47,032 nt of DNA from Thiotrichaceae bacterium (GCA_026991755.1 JALXAX010000144.1:1-47032); one strand, 5' to 3'. Numbered from the stretch's first letter, positions 1 to 8,510 are shown. Notes: generated from the letters alone by a model not told the origin. Made by a program: numbers and translations.

Positions 1-137
1 GTCTTCAATGTGCTTTTCGATCTATTTAAACGATGAATAGGTCGATTATAATCCTTTTAATAGATGGTTTTATTCTTATCATTATCTATCTGGGTGGAAA
101 GTCTTATTTAATTTTTCATTTGGTCTTTTATAATATT

Positions 138-180
138 GAAGTCACGGATTCAGGTTATTAATAACTGAATAGGTGACTTC
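138..180. repeat. Inverted-repeat hairpin, family A variant
   Basis: The 17-mer GAAGTCACGGATTCAGG at 138-154 faces an imperfect inverted copy at about 164-180. The outermost 12 bases (TATTGAAGTCAC and its complement) pair perfectly. Here the GAAGTC ends lie on the outside, whereas in the copies at 7906-8067 and 16145-16190 they face inwards. Related sequence also occurs at 10072-10088. Nothing here is coding. Confidence 0.75.
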
Positions 181-200
181 AATACCGATAGTGGGGCACT

Positions 201-357
201 TCCCGTATTCCGCAGGCTTCATACGGGCTACATGTTGAGTCGCCATACCTGCTCTTCGTGAACCTTGACTAATTTGCTTTGGGAAAAGATAGTTCTCCTA
301 TGAGATTCCATAGAAGGGATTAGTGGGTAGCCCGTATGAAGCTTGCGGAATACGGGA
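201..357. repeat. Paired REP-like inverted repeat, family B
   Basis: Two 31-base arms at 201-231 and 327-357 are inverted copies with one mismatch and enclose 95 bases. Each arm is itself a hairpin, because CCCGTAT and ATACGGG flank its centre. A decayed single arm occurs at 21837-21867. This layout resembles paired REP/BIME elements. The rest of 1-453 is AT-rich and shows no gene. Confidence 0.8.
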
Positions 358-453
358 CAGCTTATAACTGACACTTGGCTTATTATAAACTCTTAAAACC
401 AAATTAATTTCTTGTTATTTTAAACGAATGGGCTGATGTAATAATCAGCTTTC

Positions 454-1155
454 TTAAGCTGCAATATTTTTTGCAAGTAACTGATATTTGTTTTTCTTGT
501 CACCACATTTCATCACAAAGTAAGCATTTACTAATGAGCTACAGGCTGCATCTAAACGGTCTTGAGCTTCGCTATGATTACGTGAATACTGTGCAATGAA
601 CTTACAACCCATTTGTTCAGCAGCTTGTGTAAATTTACAAACTGATGCATAGGCTAAGTATTGAGATTCCAGATTCACTAATAGATCCATTCTTAACATA
701 ACAACTCGGTCTACAGAGCACCCTGCCAAAGAAAAAAGCTCATCAAAAACTTCTTTATAGTTGGTAGACATACTCAAATTGCCCGCAATAGCAGGTTGTG
801 AATTAAAGATAATTAACTGGCCTTTATCAACGTAAGGTTGGGCATTTAAGCCAATCATTGCCAGTTTTCGGATCAGGTATTCTGGGCTTTCAGGGCTAAC
901 TAAAATAACGTTCTCACCCTTTTTTAAACCTGCACTGACTGATTTTGCAGCCATTAATATCTCTAAGCTCATATTTGCGGTTTCAATCAAACGAAATGAT
1001 GTTTGAGGTAAGACAGGTTTTGCTAGTAAATGACTACGCTTACGGCTACGAGAACTTGTATTAGCTTTTTTGTTTGCGATAGCTGGGTTTACTAAAGCAG
1101 ATGGGGCAGTATGTGCAGGAAAATTGATAATATTATTTTTATTAGCAGTAGTCAT
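454..1155 (-). CDS. Uncharacterised protein with degenerate RecA/KaiC-like fold
   Basis: This is a 233-residue cytoplasmic protein with no signal peptide. Residues 1-45 are a basic, low-complexity leader containing a SRSRKRS stretch. From about residue 60, alternating strands and helices include VILVSPESPEYLIRKLAMIG and a later LIIFNS strand. This recalls RecA/KaiC-superfamily proteins in which the P-loop is lost, such as the BcsE N-terminus or MEDS-type sensors. No Walker A motif is visible, so ATP use is unlikely. The start is supported by an AGGATAA ribosome-binding site about six bases upstream. It lies downstream of the GH12-like gene on the same strand, separated by 128 bases. The family assignment is an inference from pattern only. 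Function is unknown. Confidence 0.7.
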   Translation of the reverse strand: MTTANKNNIINFPAHTAPSALVNPAIANKKANTSSRSRKRSHLLAKPVLPQTSFRLIETANMSLEILMAAKSVSAGLKKGENVILVSPESPEYLIRKLAMIGLNAQPYVDKGQLIIFNSQPAIAGNLSMSTNYKEVFDELFSLAGCSVDRVVMLRMDLLVNLESQYLAYASVCKFTQAAEQMGCKFIAQYSRNHSEAQDRLDAACSSLVNAYFVMKCGDKKNKYQLLAKNIAA

Positions 1156-1283
1156 TTTATTATCCTAATTCTTATGTTTTTTATTGTTGACTTATGCTGG
1201 ATATTTTAGCAATTCTCCTTATCCTGTCTGCACACCTCGTCCATCAAACAAATACCTCTAATCTACGTATTTACCAATCATCC

Positions 1284-2114
1284 TTAAAATTCAACCGCGA
1301 AAGATTCAACTCTGGTTTTTCCTTTACCAGAAACCAGTTCAGAGCCCAGTTCTATGGATGCTAGATAGTGCTGAGTGTCTATATAGTTATGCTTCGTTGA
1401 ATAGCTGATAAAGGCACTCATATCTATACGGTCTAGTTCAGAATAGGCGTTACTGTTTGATAGTAATTGATTATTTTTCACTCCTGTATATACAAACCCT
1501 AAATAGAGCCAATGATATTCATCACCAGGCACATCTATTGACGGTTCAACATAGACATCGAATTGGTGATTATCAATAAATACCGTATCCACTTTTTTAC
1601 CGGGCATACCTGGCCAGTTTTGCTGAAAGAGGTGTATCGCGAGTTCTACGGTACGAGTGGAAGGCTTTGGTACTGCGCTACTAGTAATCCATGATTCTAA
1701 TAACAAATTATGGCTGCCACTACCCACTTGTTTTGCTTTAAAAGTAACGGTTAGTTTTTTAATATCATCCACTTTTACGGGCAGATGCTGGCTGGTCGAG
1801 TGCTTATTCCATGGTTTGTGGCCGTATAATATAGAAGGGTAAGCTAATACGTTGCCATCATGACCTTGCCACTGCCAATTCCATTCATAGCCTTTATCTT
1901 TTGTTGCTATGCATTGTTTTATACCCTTATAGTCTTGTGCTCCCCATACATTATTAGTCAGCAGGTACTCACCTGTTTTAATCTCAGCCCATGCTTTACA
2001 GCTCTGTTTATCTATAGGTGAATAGCTACAACCTGCTATATTTAAGAAGAAGCTTGTGAGCAATAACGTCATCACAGAAAACAAGCGATGTGGTTTGGTT
2101 TTTGAGCTGCCCAT
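1284..2114 (-). CDS. Putative GH12-like glycoside hydrolase lipoprotein
   Basis: The 276-residue protein begins with a basic leader, a hydrophobic stretch and a lipobox (LNIAGC, Cys29), so it should be a lipid-anchored envelope protein. The mature part resembles glycoside hydrolase family 12, a beta-jelly-roll endoglucanase/xyloglucanase fold. NNVWGAQ lies near residue 54 and AYPSILYGHKPW near 91. TVELAIHLF has a Glu at 157 that fits the nucleophile, and the C-terminal GSELVSGKG has a Glu at 259 that fits the acid/base. Family knowledge says GH12 enzymes cleave beta-1,4-glucans, but the substrate here is unknown. The gene stands alone between the family-D palindrome and the preceding minus-strand gene. 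A non-catalytic ConA-like lectin is the main alternative. Confidence 0.65.
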   Translation of the reverse strand: MGSSKTKPHRLFSVMTLLLTSFFLNIAGCSYSPIDKQSCKAWAEIKTGEYLLTNNVWGAQDYKGIKQCIATKDKGYEWNWQWQGHDGNVLAYPSILYGHKPWNKHSTSQHLPVKVDDIKKLTVTFKAKQVGSGSHNLLLESWITSSAVPKPSTRTVELAIHLFQQNWPGMPGKKVDTVFIDNHQFDVYVEPSIDVPGDEYHWLYLGFVYTGVKNNQLLSNSNAYSELDRIDMSAFISYSTKHNYIDTQHYLASIELGSELVSGKGKTRVESFAVEF

Positions 2115-2253
2115 TGAATGTATGCCTTTTATAGTGATTCATTTAGTCTGACAATTATAAAGAACTTACCCCATCTCACTTAACTATTAAGATAGAAGAG
2201 AGGTATTGGACTATAGAATAGATGTTCACATGTTTAATTTCTTATCTACTGTG

Positions 2254-2281
2254 GTAGAGACGTTGCATGCAACGTCTCTAC
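2254..2281. repeat. Perfect 28-bp palindrome, family D
   Basis: The left half GTAGAGACGTTGCA is followed directly by its exact reverse complement. The palindrome lies between the GH12-like gene and asmA. Similar palindromes are dispersed in other genomes, so it is more likely a mobile or REP-like unit than a dedicated operator. Confidence 0.75.
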
Positions 2282-2407
2282 GGAAATTATTTATGTGAAA
2301 GTCTATATCAGTAACTTTTTAGTTTCTTGATTGAACTACCTACAAGCATTATGATTCTGATAATTAAATAAACACTTTACGCAGTCTATCTGCTATTTGG
2401 GGCAACA

Positions 2408-5248
2408 ATGAAAATCTTTAAAATACTATCCATCGTTATATTCTTAGCCGTTATTTTGATTGCCGCTGGACTGGCATACTTTGTTAACACCTTTGATGCC
2501 AACCTTTATAAAAAGCAAATCATCAGCCTCGTTAATAAGCAAACAGGACGAGAGTTAACGATTGATGGTGATCTTAAGCTGGCCGTTTATCCTGATATTG
2601 CTATCGAAATGGGCAACACCTCACTTTCTAACGCGGCGGGTTTTGCGGGTGATGACTTCGCTACTATTGGTTCGGCTCAAGTTTCTGTAGAGGTGCTTCC
2701 TTTATTAAAGAAGGTGATTAAGGTCGATGAAGTTCGTCTTAATGGGCTAAAGCTTAACTTGCATCGTAAAGCCGATGGCACAACTAACTGGGATGATCTT
2801 GCTAAAGGCTCTGACTCCAAGAAAGGCAAGAAAGAAGAATCAAAGTCAGACAAGCCTGCTAAAGTCGTTGAAGAAATGCTAAACAACCTCTCTGTTGCAG
2901 GTGTCAGTTTAAAAGATGCGGATATTCATTGGCGTGACGATCAATCGGGACAAGATATTCGCCTGTCTCCTGTTAATCTCAAAACTGGTACTTTCAAACC
3001 AGGAAAGCCCTTACCTGTAGACTTATCGTTAGTGATGAAGCAGAAAAACCCTGCTACCACTATTGCCGCAGAAGCTACAACAACGGTGACGCTAAGCAAC
3101 AATAATCAACATTTTTCTCTAGCAAACCTCACCTTAAACAGCACAATTACAGGTGCACAAGTCCCTAATGGTGCGTTGAAGACAAAGCTGAGTGGTGATG
3201 TTTCGGGTAGCCCTGAAAAAATTACCATTCCTAATCTTAGCTTACGGGTTGAGCTGGATGGTGATTTGATCCCTCAGGGTAAAGTTGAGGCGGATATCAA
3301 TGGTAATGTGATTTTTGATGTTAATGCTCAACTTGCCACCATTGGAGGGTTAAAACTTGATGCCAAGGTAAATGGTAAACCTCTCGATGGCGGCAATCTG
3401 CATGCGCTTGTTACGGGTGATACTCGCTTCGATATAGCGGGTCAAAAGCTATCCATCCCTAACTTGGCTGTTGATGCCAATCTAGCAGGTGGTTTTGTAA
3501 AAGGCGGTAGTGCTAGCGCCAAAATCAAGGGTAATACGCAGTTTGATTTAGGCAAACAATTTCTGAATATTTCGGGGCTAAAGCTTGATGCCAATGCTAA
3601 AGGCGAACTATTGCAGGGCGGAAGCGCCAACTCACACCTATCAGGCGACCTAGCCGTAGACTTGGCAAACTCGCACATAAAAATGCCTAGTATCACCATG
3701 AATACACAAGTGGAAGGCGGGCCTGTACCCGGTGGAAAGCTATCACAGCAAGCCCAAGGTAGTGTGGATATGAACTGGGCTAGTCAACAAGGCGGGGTTA
3801 ATCTCTCCAGCTTATTAGTCAAGCTTGCCAATTTAGAGCTAACAGGTAGCCAAATACAGCTACAACCCTTGGCAGAAAAGCCTGCTGTTACAGGTCAGTT
3901 CAAAACCAACACCTTTAACTTAAAAGAAGTACTGAAAACTTTAGGTATTGAAGCACCTGTCACGAGCAATCCTAAAGCACTCTCTCAACTACAGGCTCAA
4001 TTTTCTTTAAAGGCAAATACGGAGAATGCTGATCTTCAAGCCCTAAAAATAAAATTAGATAAAACTTCAATCACCGGGTCATTAGCTGTTAAGAATTTTA
4101 CAGCGCCTAGTATTCAACCTGAGCTAAGTATCGACAGTATTAATGTTGATGACTATCTCGCACCTAGCTCAAAAGGCGGTGCTTCTGCTCAGGCTGCTTC
4201 ATCATCATCTGATAACCAAGAGTTACTACCTTTAGAAACACTACGCACACTTAATATTGAGGGTGGGTTTAAAATTGGCTCGATGATTATTAACAAGCTG
4301 AGCTTAAGTAATGTCAACGCTAGGATTAACGCTAAACAAGGTTTAATCATTATTGACCCTGCCAATGCCAGCTTATATAAAGGCCAATATAAAGGTCGTA
4401 TTACGCTAGATGCAAAGCAAGCTACGCCTACCATGAAGATGCGCCATGAGCTAGTGGGGTTACGTTCTGAAGGGTTGTTATTTGACTTGTTTCAGGATAA
4501 ATATATTTCGGGCGATACGAAGCTGATTACCGAACTTAGCTCGCATGGCAATACGCTAAACGCTTTATTAAGTAACCTAAATGGTACGACCAGCATTGGC
4601 TTTAATGATGGCACGATTAGAGATTCGAACCTTGCAGAAAAAGTATCGTTAGCGGTTAAAGTATTTGAGAAAAAGAAGGTCGAAGGAGATAAGTCTGTTG
4701 TCACCTTTACAGGATTAAGTGGGGATTGGAAAACCACTAATGGCGTGTTTAAAACCGACAACCTCAGTATGCTATCTCCTTACTTTAATATCTCTGGCGC
4801 GGGCACAGCGGATGTTGCCAAACAAGTGTTAGATATGAAATTACGCATTGGCCCAACGGGTGAAAAGGGCAAGAAAGTTTTTGCACCTTTGCATATTTAT
4901 GGCTCTTTTTCTGATCCCAAATTTAAACTTGACCTGAAAGATTTAGTAAAGGCTCTCGCTCAAGCAGACCTTGATAAAGTAAAACAAGAAGCTAAAGAGA
5001 AACTTGAGAAAGCTAAACTAGAAGCTAAACAAAAACTGGACGCCGAAAAACTCAAGCTACAAAACAAACTGGCGGCGGAGAAAGCTGCAAAAGAACAACA
5101 ACTTAAGAAAAAACTAGCAGATACAAAAGCCAATGCACTTAAGAAAATTGAAAATAAAGTAAGTGGAGATGCGACTAAAGCTAAAGCGGATAAAAAGGTT
5201 GATGAGGTAAAGGACAAACTGAAAAACAAATTGAGAGGCTTGTTTTAA
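2408..5248 (+). CDS. asmA: AsmA family inner-membrane-anchored protein
   Basis: This is a 946-residue AsmA-family protein. Residues 5-26 form an N-terminal membrane anchor, followed by the AsmA N-terminal domain with a TGRELTIDGDLKL segment near 46-58. The rest should lie in the periplasm. AsmA-like proteins form long beta-grooves implicated in lipid transport and outer-membrane homeostasis. Residues 240-465 hold about six tandem units of 36-38 residues, starting at 240, 276, 314, 352, 390 and 428. Each follows the pattern xLxLDAxxxG...GGxxxAxxxGxxxFDxxxxxLxIx. The AsmA C-terminal domain spans about 620-850. The tail from about 855 is a lysine/alanine-rich coiled coil. mutY follows eight bases later, so the two are probably co-transcribed. 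Confidence 0.9.
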   Translation: MKIFKILSIVIFLAVILIAAGLAYFVNTFDANLYKKQIISLVNKQTGRELTIDGDLKLAVYPDIAIEMGNTSLSNAAGFAGDDFATIGSAQVSVEVLPLLKKVIKVDEVRLNGLKLNLHRKADGTTNWDDLAKGSDSKKGKKEESKSDKPAKVVEEMLNNLSVAGVSLKDADIHWRDDQSGQDIRLSPVNLKTGTFKPGKPLPVDLSLVMKQKNPATTIAAEATTTVTLSNNNQHFSLANLTLNSTITGAQVPNGALKTKLSGDVSGSPEKITIPNLSLRVELDGDLIPQGKVEADINGNVIFDVNAQLATIGGLKLDAKVNGKPLDGGNLHALVTGDTRFDIAGQKLSIPNLAVDANLAGGFVKGGSASAKIKGNTQFDLGKQFLNISGLKLDANAKGELLQGGSANSHLSGDLAVDLANSHIKMPSITMNTQVEGGPVPGGKLSQQAQGSVDMNWASQQGGVNLSSLLVKLANLELTGSQIQLQPLAEKPAVTGQFKTNTFNLKEVLKTLGIEAPVTSNPKALSQLQAQFSLKANTENADLQALKIKLDKTSITGSLAVKNFTAPSIQPELSIDSINVDDYLAPSSKGGASAQAASSSSDNQELLPLETLRTLNIEGGFKIGSMIINKLSLSNVNARINAKQGLIIIDPANASLYKGQYKGRITLDAKQATPTMKMRHELVGLRSEGLLFDLFQDKYISGDTKLITELSSHGNTLNALLSNLNGTTSIGFNDGTIRDSNLAEKVSLAVKVFEKKKVEGDKSVVTFTGLSGDWKTTNGVFKTDNLSMLSPYFNISGAGTADVAKQVLDMKLRIGPTGEKGKKVFAPLHIYGSFSDPKFKLDLKDLVKALAQADLDKVKQEAKEKLEKAKLEAKQKLDAEKLKLQNKLAAEKAAKEQQLKKKLADTKANALKKIENKVSGDATKAKADKKVDEVKDKLKNKLRGLF

Positions 5249-5256
5249 AATTTAAC

Positions 5257-6354
5257 ATGGACACTAGTTTTTCCAATAAGGTGCTAGCCTGGTTTGATGA
5301 GCACGGACGCAAAAATCTACCTTGGCAACAAAACCCACACGCTTACAACACATGGGTTTCTGAAATCATGTTGCAGCAAACTCAAGTGGCGACCGTTATC
5401 CCCTATTTCGAAAAGTTCATGTCAGCTTTTCCTGATGTCATCACGCTAGCTAATGCAGATCAAGATGAAGTACTTAAACATTGGGCGGGGCTTGGCTACT
5501 ATAGCCGAGCACGTAATCTACATGCCGCTGCCAAACAGGTTCGAGATGAATTTAAGGGTATTGTGCCAGATGATTTAGATGCGCTGATAAGCCTTTCTGG
5601 TATTGGGCGTTCAACCGCAGGTGCTATCTTGAGTTTGGCTTATCAACAACCCCAAGCTATTTTGGATGGCAATGTGAAACGCGTGCTTACTCGCTATCAT
5701 GCCGTTTCAGGCTGGACGGGAAAATCTGCTGTACTTAAAACATTATGGTCGTTGGCCGAGGCGCATTTACCTACTGATCAAACGGGTCAATCTAATCAGC
5801 CAAACCCACCTAGTCCTCCTCTTAGCCAACGCAATGCAGATTATACCCAAGCCATGATGGATCTTGGTGCAACGCTTTGTACACGCACAAAGCCAACCTG
5901 TTTAATTTGTCCTTTACAGGAAGGTTGTAAAGCACTCAAGCAAGGCAATCCGACCGATTATCCAACACCTAAACCCCGTAAGGTTGTTCCTGATAAATAT
6001 GCCACTATGTTATTGCTCATCAACGATGATAATGATGTATTACTGGAAAAACGTCCTTCACCGGGTATTTGGGGTGGATTGTGGAGTTTGCCACAGTTTG
6101 ATGATCAACAAAGTGCAGAAAGCTGGTATGAAAACAAATACAATCATGTATTTAATCACATGGAAGAGCTAGATAGCTTTTCTCATACTTTTAGCCATTT
6201 TCGCTTACATGTTCAACCGATCAAAATAAAGCATTCAATACAAGCTAAAGGGGTTATGGAAGCAGATGACAACCTCTGGTATAACAGTGGCACAGATTTT
6301 AGTGGTGGATTACCCGCCCCAATAAAGAAACTATTTAAAAGGATTCAACTATGA
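5257..6354 (+). CDS. mutY: Adenine DNA glycosylase MutY
   Basis: MutY removes adenine mispaired with 8-oxoguanine in base-excision repair. At 365 residues the protein has the usual family length. The catalytic Glu lies in SEIMLQQTQV, and the helix-hairpin-helix reads LSGIGRSTAGAI. The catalytic Asp lies in ILDGNVKRVL. The 4Fe-4S cluster cysteines are spaced C-x6-C-x2-C-x5-C in the segment from CTRTKPTC to EGC. The C-terminal part, from about residue 245, is the NUDIX-like 8-oxoG recognition domain with GIWGGLWSLP. A Pro/Gln/Asn-rich linker interrupts the glycosylase domain near residue 180. The stop overlaps the yggX start by four bases, implying translational coupling, an arrangement common in gammaproteobacteria. 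Confidence 0.97.
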   Translation: MDTSFSNKVLAWFDEHGRKNLPWQQNPHAYNTWVSEIMLQQTQVATVIPYFEKFMSAFPDVITLANADQDEVLKHWAGLGYYSRARNLHAAAKQVRDEFKGIVPDDLDALISLSGIGRSTAGAILSLAYQQPQAILDGNVKRVLTRYHAVSGWTGKSAVLKTLWSLAEAHLPTDQTGQSNQPNPPSPPLSQRNADYTQAMMDLGATLCTRTKPTCLICPLQEGCKALKQGNPTDYPTPKPRKVVPDKYATMLLLINDDNDVLLEKRPSPGIWGGLWSLPQFDDQQSAESWYENKYNHVFNHMEELDSFSHTFSHFRLHVQPIKIKHSIQAKGVMEADDNLWYNSGTDFSGGLPAPIKKLFKRIQL

Positions 6355-6617
6355 CACGTATGGTTCAATGTATTAAGCTTGGTAAAGAGTCAGAAGGTTT
6401 AGAGCGCCTTACTTACCCTGGTGAGTTAGGTAAGAAGATTTTTGATAATGTATCAAAATCAGCTTGGGGTGACTGGATTAAACAACAAACTATTCTTATG
6501 AATGAGTATCGTTTAACACCTGTAAATCCTAAAGACCGAAAATTTCTTGAAGAAGAAATGGATAAGTTTTTCTTTGGTGAAGGCGCTTCTAAAATTGATA
6601 ATTTCGTGCCTAAATAA
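6351..6617 (+). CDS. yggX: Probable Fe(2+)-trafficking protein YggX
   Basis: This 88-residue protein matches the YggX family along its whole length. The conserved N-terminal cysteine is in MVQCIKLGKE, with GLERLTYPGELG and WGDWIKQQTILMNE following. YggX protects iron-sulfur clusters against oxidation and is commonly encoded after mutY, whose product has such a cluster. The ATGA overlap with mutY indicates one mRNA. A strong hairpin follows four bases after the stop. Confidence 0.96.
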   Translation: MTRMVQCIKLGKESEGLERLTYPGELGKKIFDNVSKSAWGDWIKQQTILMNEYRLTPVNPKDRKFLEEEMDKFFFGEGASKIDNFVPK

Positions 6618-6620
6618 AGG

Positions 6621-6660
6621 TTAAGGAATCTCTGATCAGAGTTAATCAGAGATTCCTTAA
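6621..6660 (+). terminator. Perfect 16-bp stem-loop after yggX
   Basis: TTAAGGAATCTCTGAT at 6621-6636 pairs perfectly with 6645-6660 across an eight-base loop. No T-tract follows, so it may act as an mRNA 3'-end stabiliser or a poor terminator rather than a classical intrinsic terminator. Confidence 0.6.
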
Positions 6661-6839
6661 GGCAAATAGCGCATACCATATAAAACAGGCTGTCCTCCTT
6701 ATTTCAAGACTGATAGCTCACAAAATCGTGCTATCTTGACCTTAATCAGAAAAAACCCCACCGAACTATGGAGAATATAAGTTAGTTCTTATATAATCCG
6801 CCGATATTTTTTTACTGATCCGTTATTCAGGAGTACATA

Positions 6840-7883
6840 GTGTCAACTCATTCTTCACACAAAGATCCCGCTGCAAAAGTAGTACTATTAGTTAGTTTAC
6901 TGCTTATTCTTGCTACTGTTTTTGTTCTTGTTAGTAGTCTTTTCAGTACTATTTCTAAAAATAGCACTAAAGGTGAAATTGACATGGACACTCTGGTTGC
7001 GAATAACGCATCTATGGTCGAAGCAAAAATTAAGCCTATTGGTGAAGTGACTACTTCTGATGCTTCTGGCGCTGTGGCTGCTGGCCCTGCTCGTTCTGGC
7101 GAAGAAGTTTATACGGCTGTTTGTGCAGCTTGTCATGGTACAGGTGCTGCAGGCGCTCCAAAGATTGATGACAAAGCTGCTTGGGCACCTCGTGTGGATA
7201 CTGGTTTTGATGCACTCATGAATACGGCTATTAACGGTAAAGGCGCTATGCCAGCTCGTGGTGGTCAAAATGTACCTGATGCTGAACTAAAAGCTGCTAT
7301 CGCTTATATGACAACTAAAGCAGGTTTCAACCTGGCTATTCCTAAAGATGAGGCTCCCGCAGCAAAAGCAGAAGAGCCCACTAAAGAAGCAACATCAACG
7401 GATGCTAAACCAAAGGCAGAAGCTGAAACTACCACTGACGAGAAAAAAGAAGAAGCTCCAGCAGCAGCTAGCGCGGCTCCTGTTGCGCCTTCTGCACCAG
7501 AAACACCTAAGACGCCAGAGACACCTAAAGCTGAAGAGGCTTCTGCTCCCGTTACAGTAGCAGCACCTGAAGCTGTAGCGACACCTGAAGTTGCAGCAGC
7601 CCCAGTTAGCGAAGAAAAAGCAGCACCCGCAATATCAGGTGAGACAATTTACAAATCTACTTGTTTCGCTTGTCATGGAATGGGCGTAGCAGGTTCTCCA
7701 AAGTTGGGCGATAAGGCAGCTTGGGAGCCACGTATTGCAAAAGGCAATGATGCGCTTTACACATCTGCTATTAAAGGAGTGCAAAGCACAACAGGTGTAA
7801 TGCCTCCTAAAGGCGGAAACTTCAGCTTATCTGATGATGAAGTTAAAGCTGCTGTGGATTACATGGTTGCTAGTGCGAAATAA
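6840..7883 (+). CDS. Membrane-anchored di-haem cytochrome c5-type protein
   Basis: The 347-residue protein starts at GTG 6840, preceded by AGGAG about seven bases upstream. A TATAAT-like -10 box lies at 6792-6797. Residues 13-36 form an uncleaved N-terminal anchor, placing both cytochrome domains in the periplasm. Domain 1 has CAACH at 95-99 and a likely Met ligand in GAMPARGG. Domain 2 has CFACH at 275-279 and GVMPPKGG. The domains share the c5 signature (AAGAPKxDDKAAW and AGSPKLGDKAAW), so they arose by duplication. A linker of about 100 residues rich in Ala, Pro, Glu and Lys separates them and may act as a flexible tether. The probable role is electron transfer between the bc1 complex and terminal oxidase or other periplasmic partners. 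The exact partner is inferred. Confidence 0.92.
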   Translation: MSTHSSHKDPAAKVVLLVSLLLILATVFVLVSSLFSTISKNSTKGEIDMDTLVANNASMVEAKIKPIGEVTTSDASGAVAAGPARSGEEVYTAVCAACHGTGAAGAPKIDDKAAWAPRVDTGFDALMNTAINGKGAMPARGGQNVPDAELKAAIAYMTTKAGFNLAIPKDEAPAAKAEEPTKEATSTDAKPKAEAETTTDEKKEEAPAAASAAPVAPSAPETPKTPETPKAEEASAPVTVAAPEAVATPEVAAAPVSEEKAAPAISGETIYKSTCFACHGMGVAGSPKLGDKAAWEPRIAKGNDALYTSAIKGVQSTTGVMPPKGGNFSLSDDEVKAAVDYMVASAK

Positions 7884-7905
7884 GCAACACCCTACAACCT
7901 TATAA

Positions 7906-8067
7906 CCTGAATCCGTGACTTCACTACGGCACAGGACACAAGCTATTGGTTCATCACAGGTTTAAAAAATACCCGCTTAACAAAGGGTGAAGCTAAGATT
8001 TTTTTAAAATCCCGTGCTAAACCAATAGCTTGCGCCCTGTTATCCGCATTGAAGTCACGGATTCAGG
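7906..8067. mobile_element. 162-bp family A miniature inverted-repeat element
   Basis: CCTGAATCCGTGACTTC at 7906-7922 and its exact inverse at 8051-8067 bound the element. The interior is also largely self-complementary: ACAAGCTATTGGTT near 7938 pairs with AACCAATAGCTTG near 8020. The direct repeat TATAA lies immediately outside both ends (7901-7905 and 8068-8072), as expected of a target-site duplication. It has no coding capacity. Related copies lie at 16145-16190, 138-180 and 10072-10088. Confidence 0.8.
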
Positions 8068-8080
8068 TATAACTCATAAA

Positions 8081-8119
8081 AAAAGGCACCTTAAATTAAA
8101 ATTTATAGGTGCCTTTTTT
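8081..8119. terminator. Bidirectional rho-independent terminator
   Basis: AAAAGGCACCT at 8081-8091 pairs with AGGTGCCTTTT from 8107. An A-run precedes the stem and a T-run follows it. It sits between the convergent cytochrome gene and the small lipoprotein gene and could end both transcripts. Confidence 0.85.
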
Positions 8120-8165
8120 ATTGCTTACGTAGCAAGCAACAGATTAGTTACTTGTTCAGTGGTTC

Positions 8166-8510
8166 TTAATTAGGGTCTTCATAAAAAACATACGAAGTAG
8201 AGTAGTCACTAAATTCAAAGTAAACTTTCTTCTCTCCCTTATCCGCTATACCATTCAAATTTGTATCATAAACACCATAACCATAACGATAAGGACGTGA
8301 CCCACCATCTGAAGTACCCGAAGCAGTAGAAAGTTTATCTATCTCCAAAAACTTCTTTACTAGCTTATCACCTGCATAGACTTCCAAAACACCATTCGTA
8401 CCTGTCCAGTTCTGGATACCACGACCAAACTTATTCTGTGTTTCCTGTGTACATGAGGCTAAGCCCAAAACACTAACGACACCTACTGCGAACATTGCTT
8501 TCTTTAGCAT
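8166..8510 (-). CDS. Small lipoprotein with EF-hand-like loop
   Basis: The 114-residue protein has a short signal ending in the lipobox LASC, so it should be lipid-anchored. No family is recognised. The mature part begins with TQNKFGRGIQNWTG and continues as strand-rich sequence. Near residues 82-93 it has DTNLNGIADKGE, which fits the DxNxNGxxDxGE pattern of an EF-hand or dockerin-type calcium loop. It is followed by YFEFSDYSTSYVF. It lies downstream of mltA on the same strand with a gap of about 70 bases. A ribosome-binding site (AGGAGTG) precedes the ATG. The bidirectional terminator at 8081-8119 lies beyond its 3' end. A role in envelope calcium binding is possible but unproven. Confidence 0.75.
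   Translation of the reverse strand: MLKKAMFAVGVVSVLGLASCTQETQNKFGRGIQNWTGTNGVLEVYAGDKLVKKFLEIDKLSTASGTSDGGSRPYRYGYGVYDTNLNGIADKGEKKVYFEFSDYSTSYVFYEDPN

Noticed and set aside
4960-5229. Open frame opposite the asmA 3' end
   Set aside because: It is a Ser/Phe/Leu-rich shadow of the lysine-rich coiled coil.
6897-7560. Open frames on both strands within the di-haem cytochrome gene
   Set aside because: They are low-complexity shadows of the real gene, which has two CxxCH motifs.
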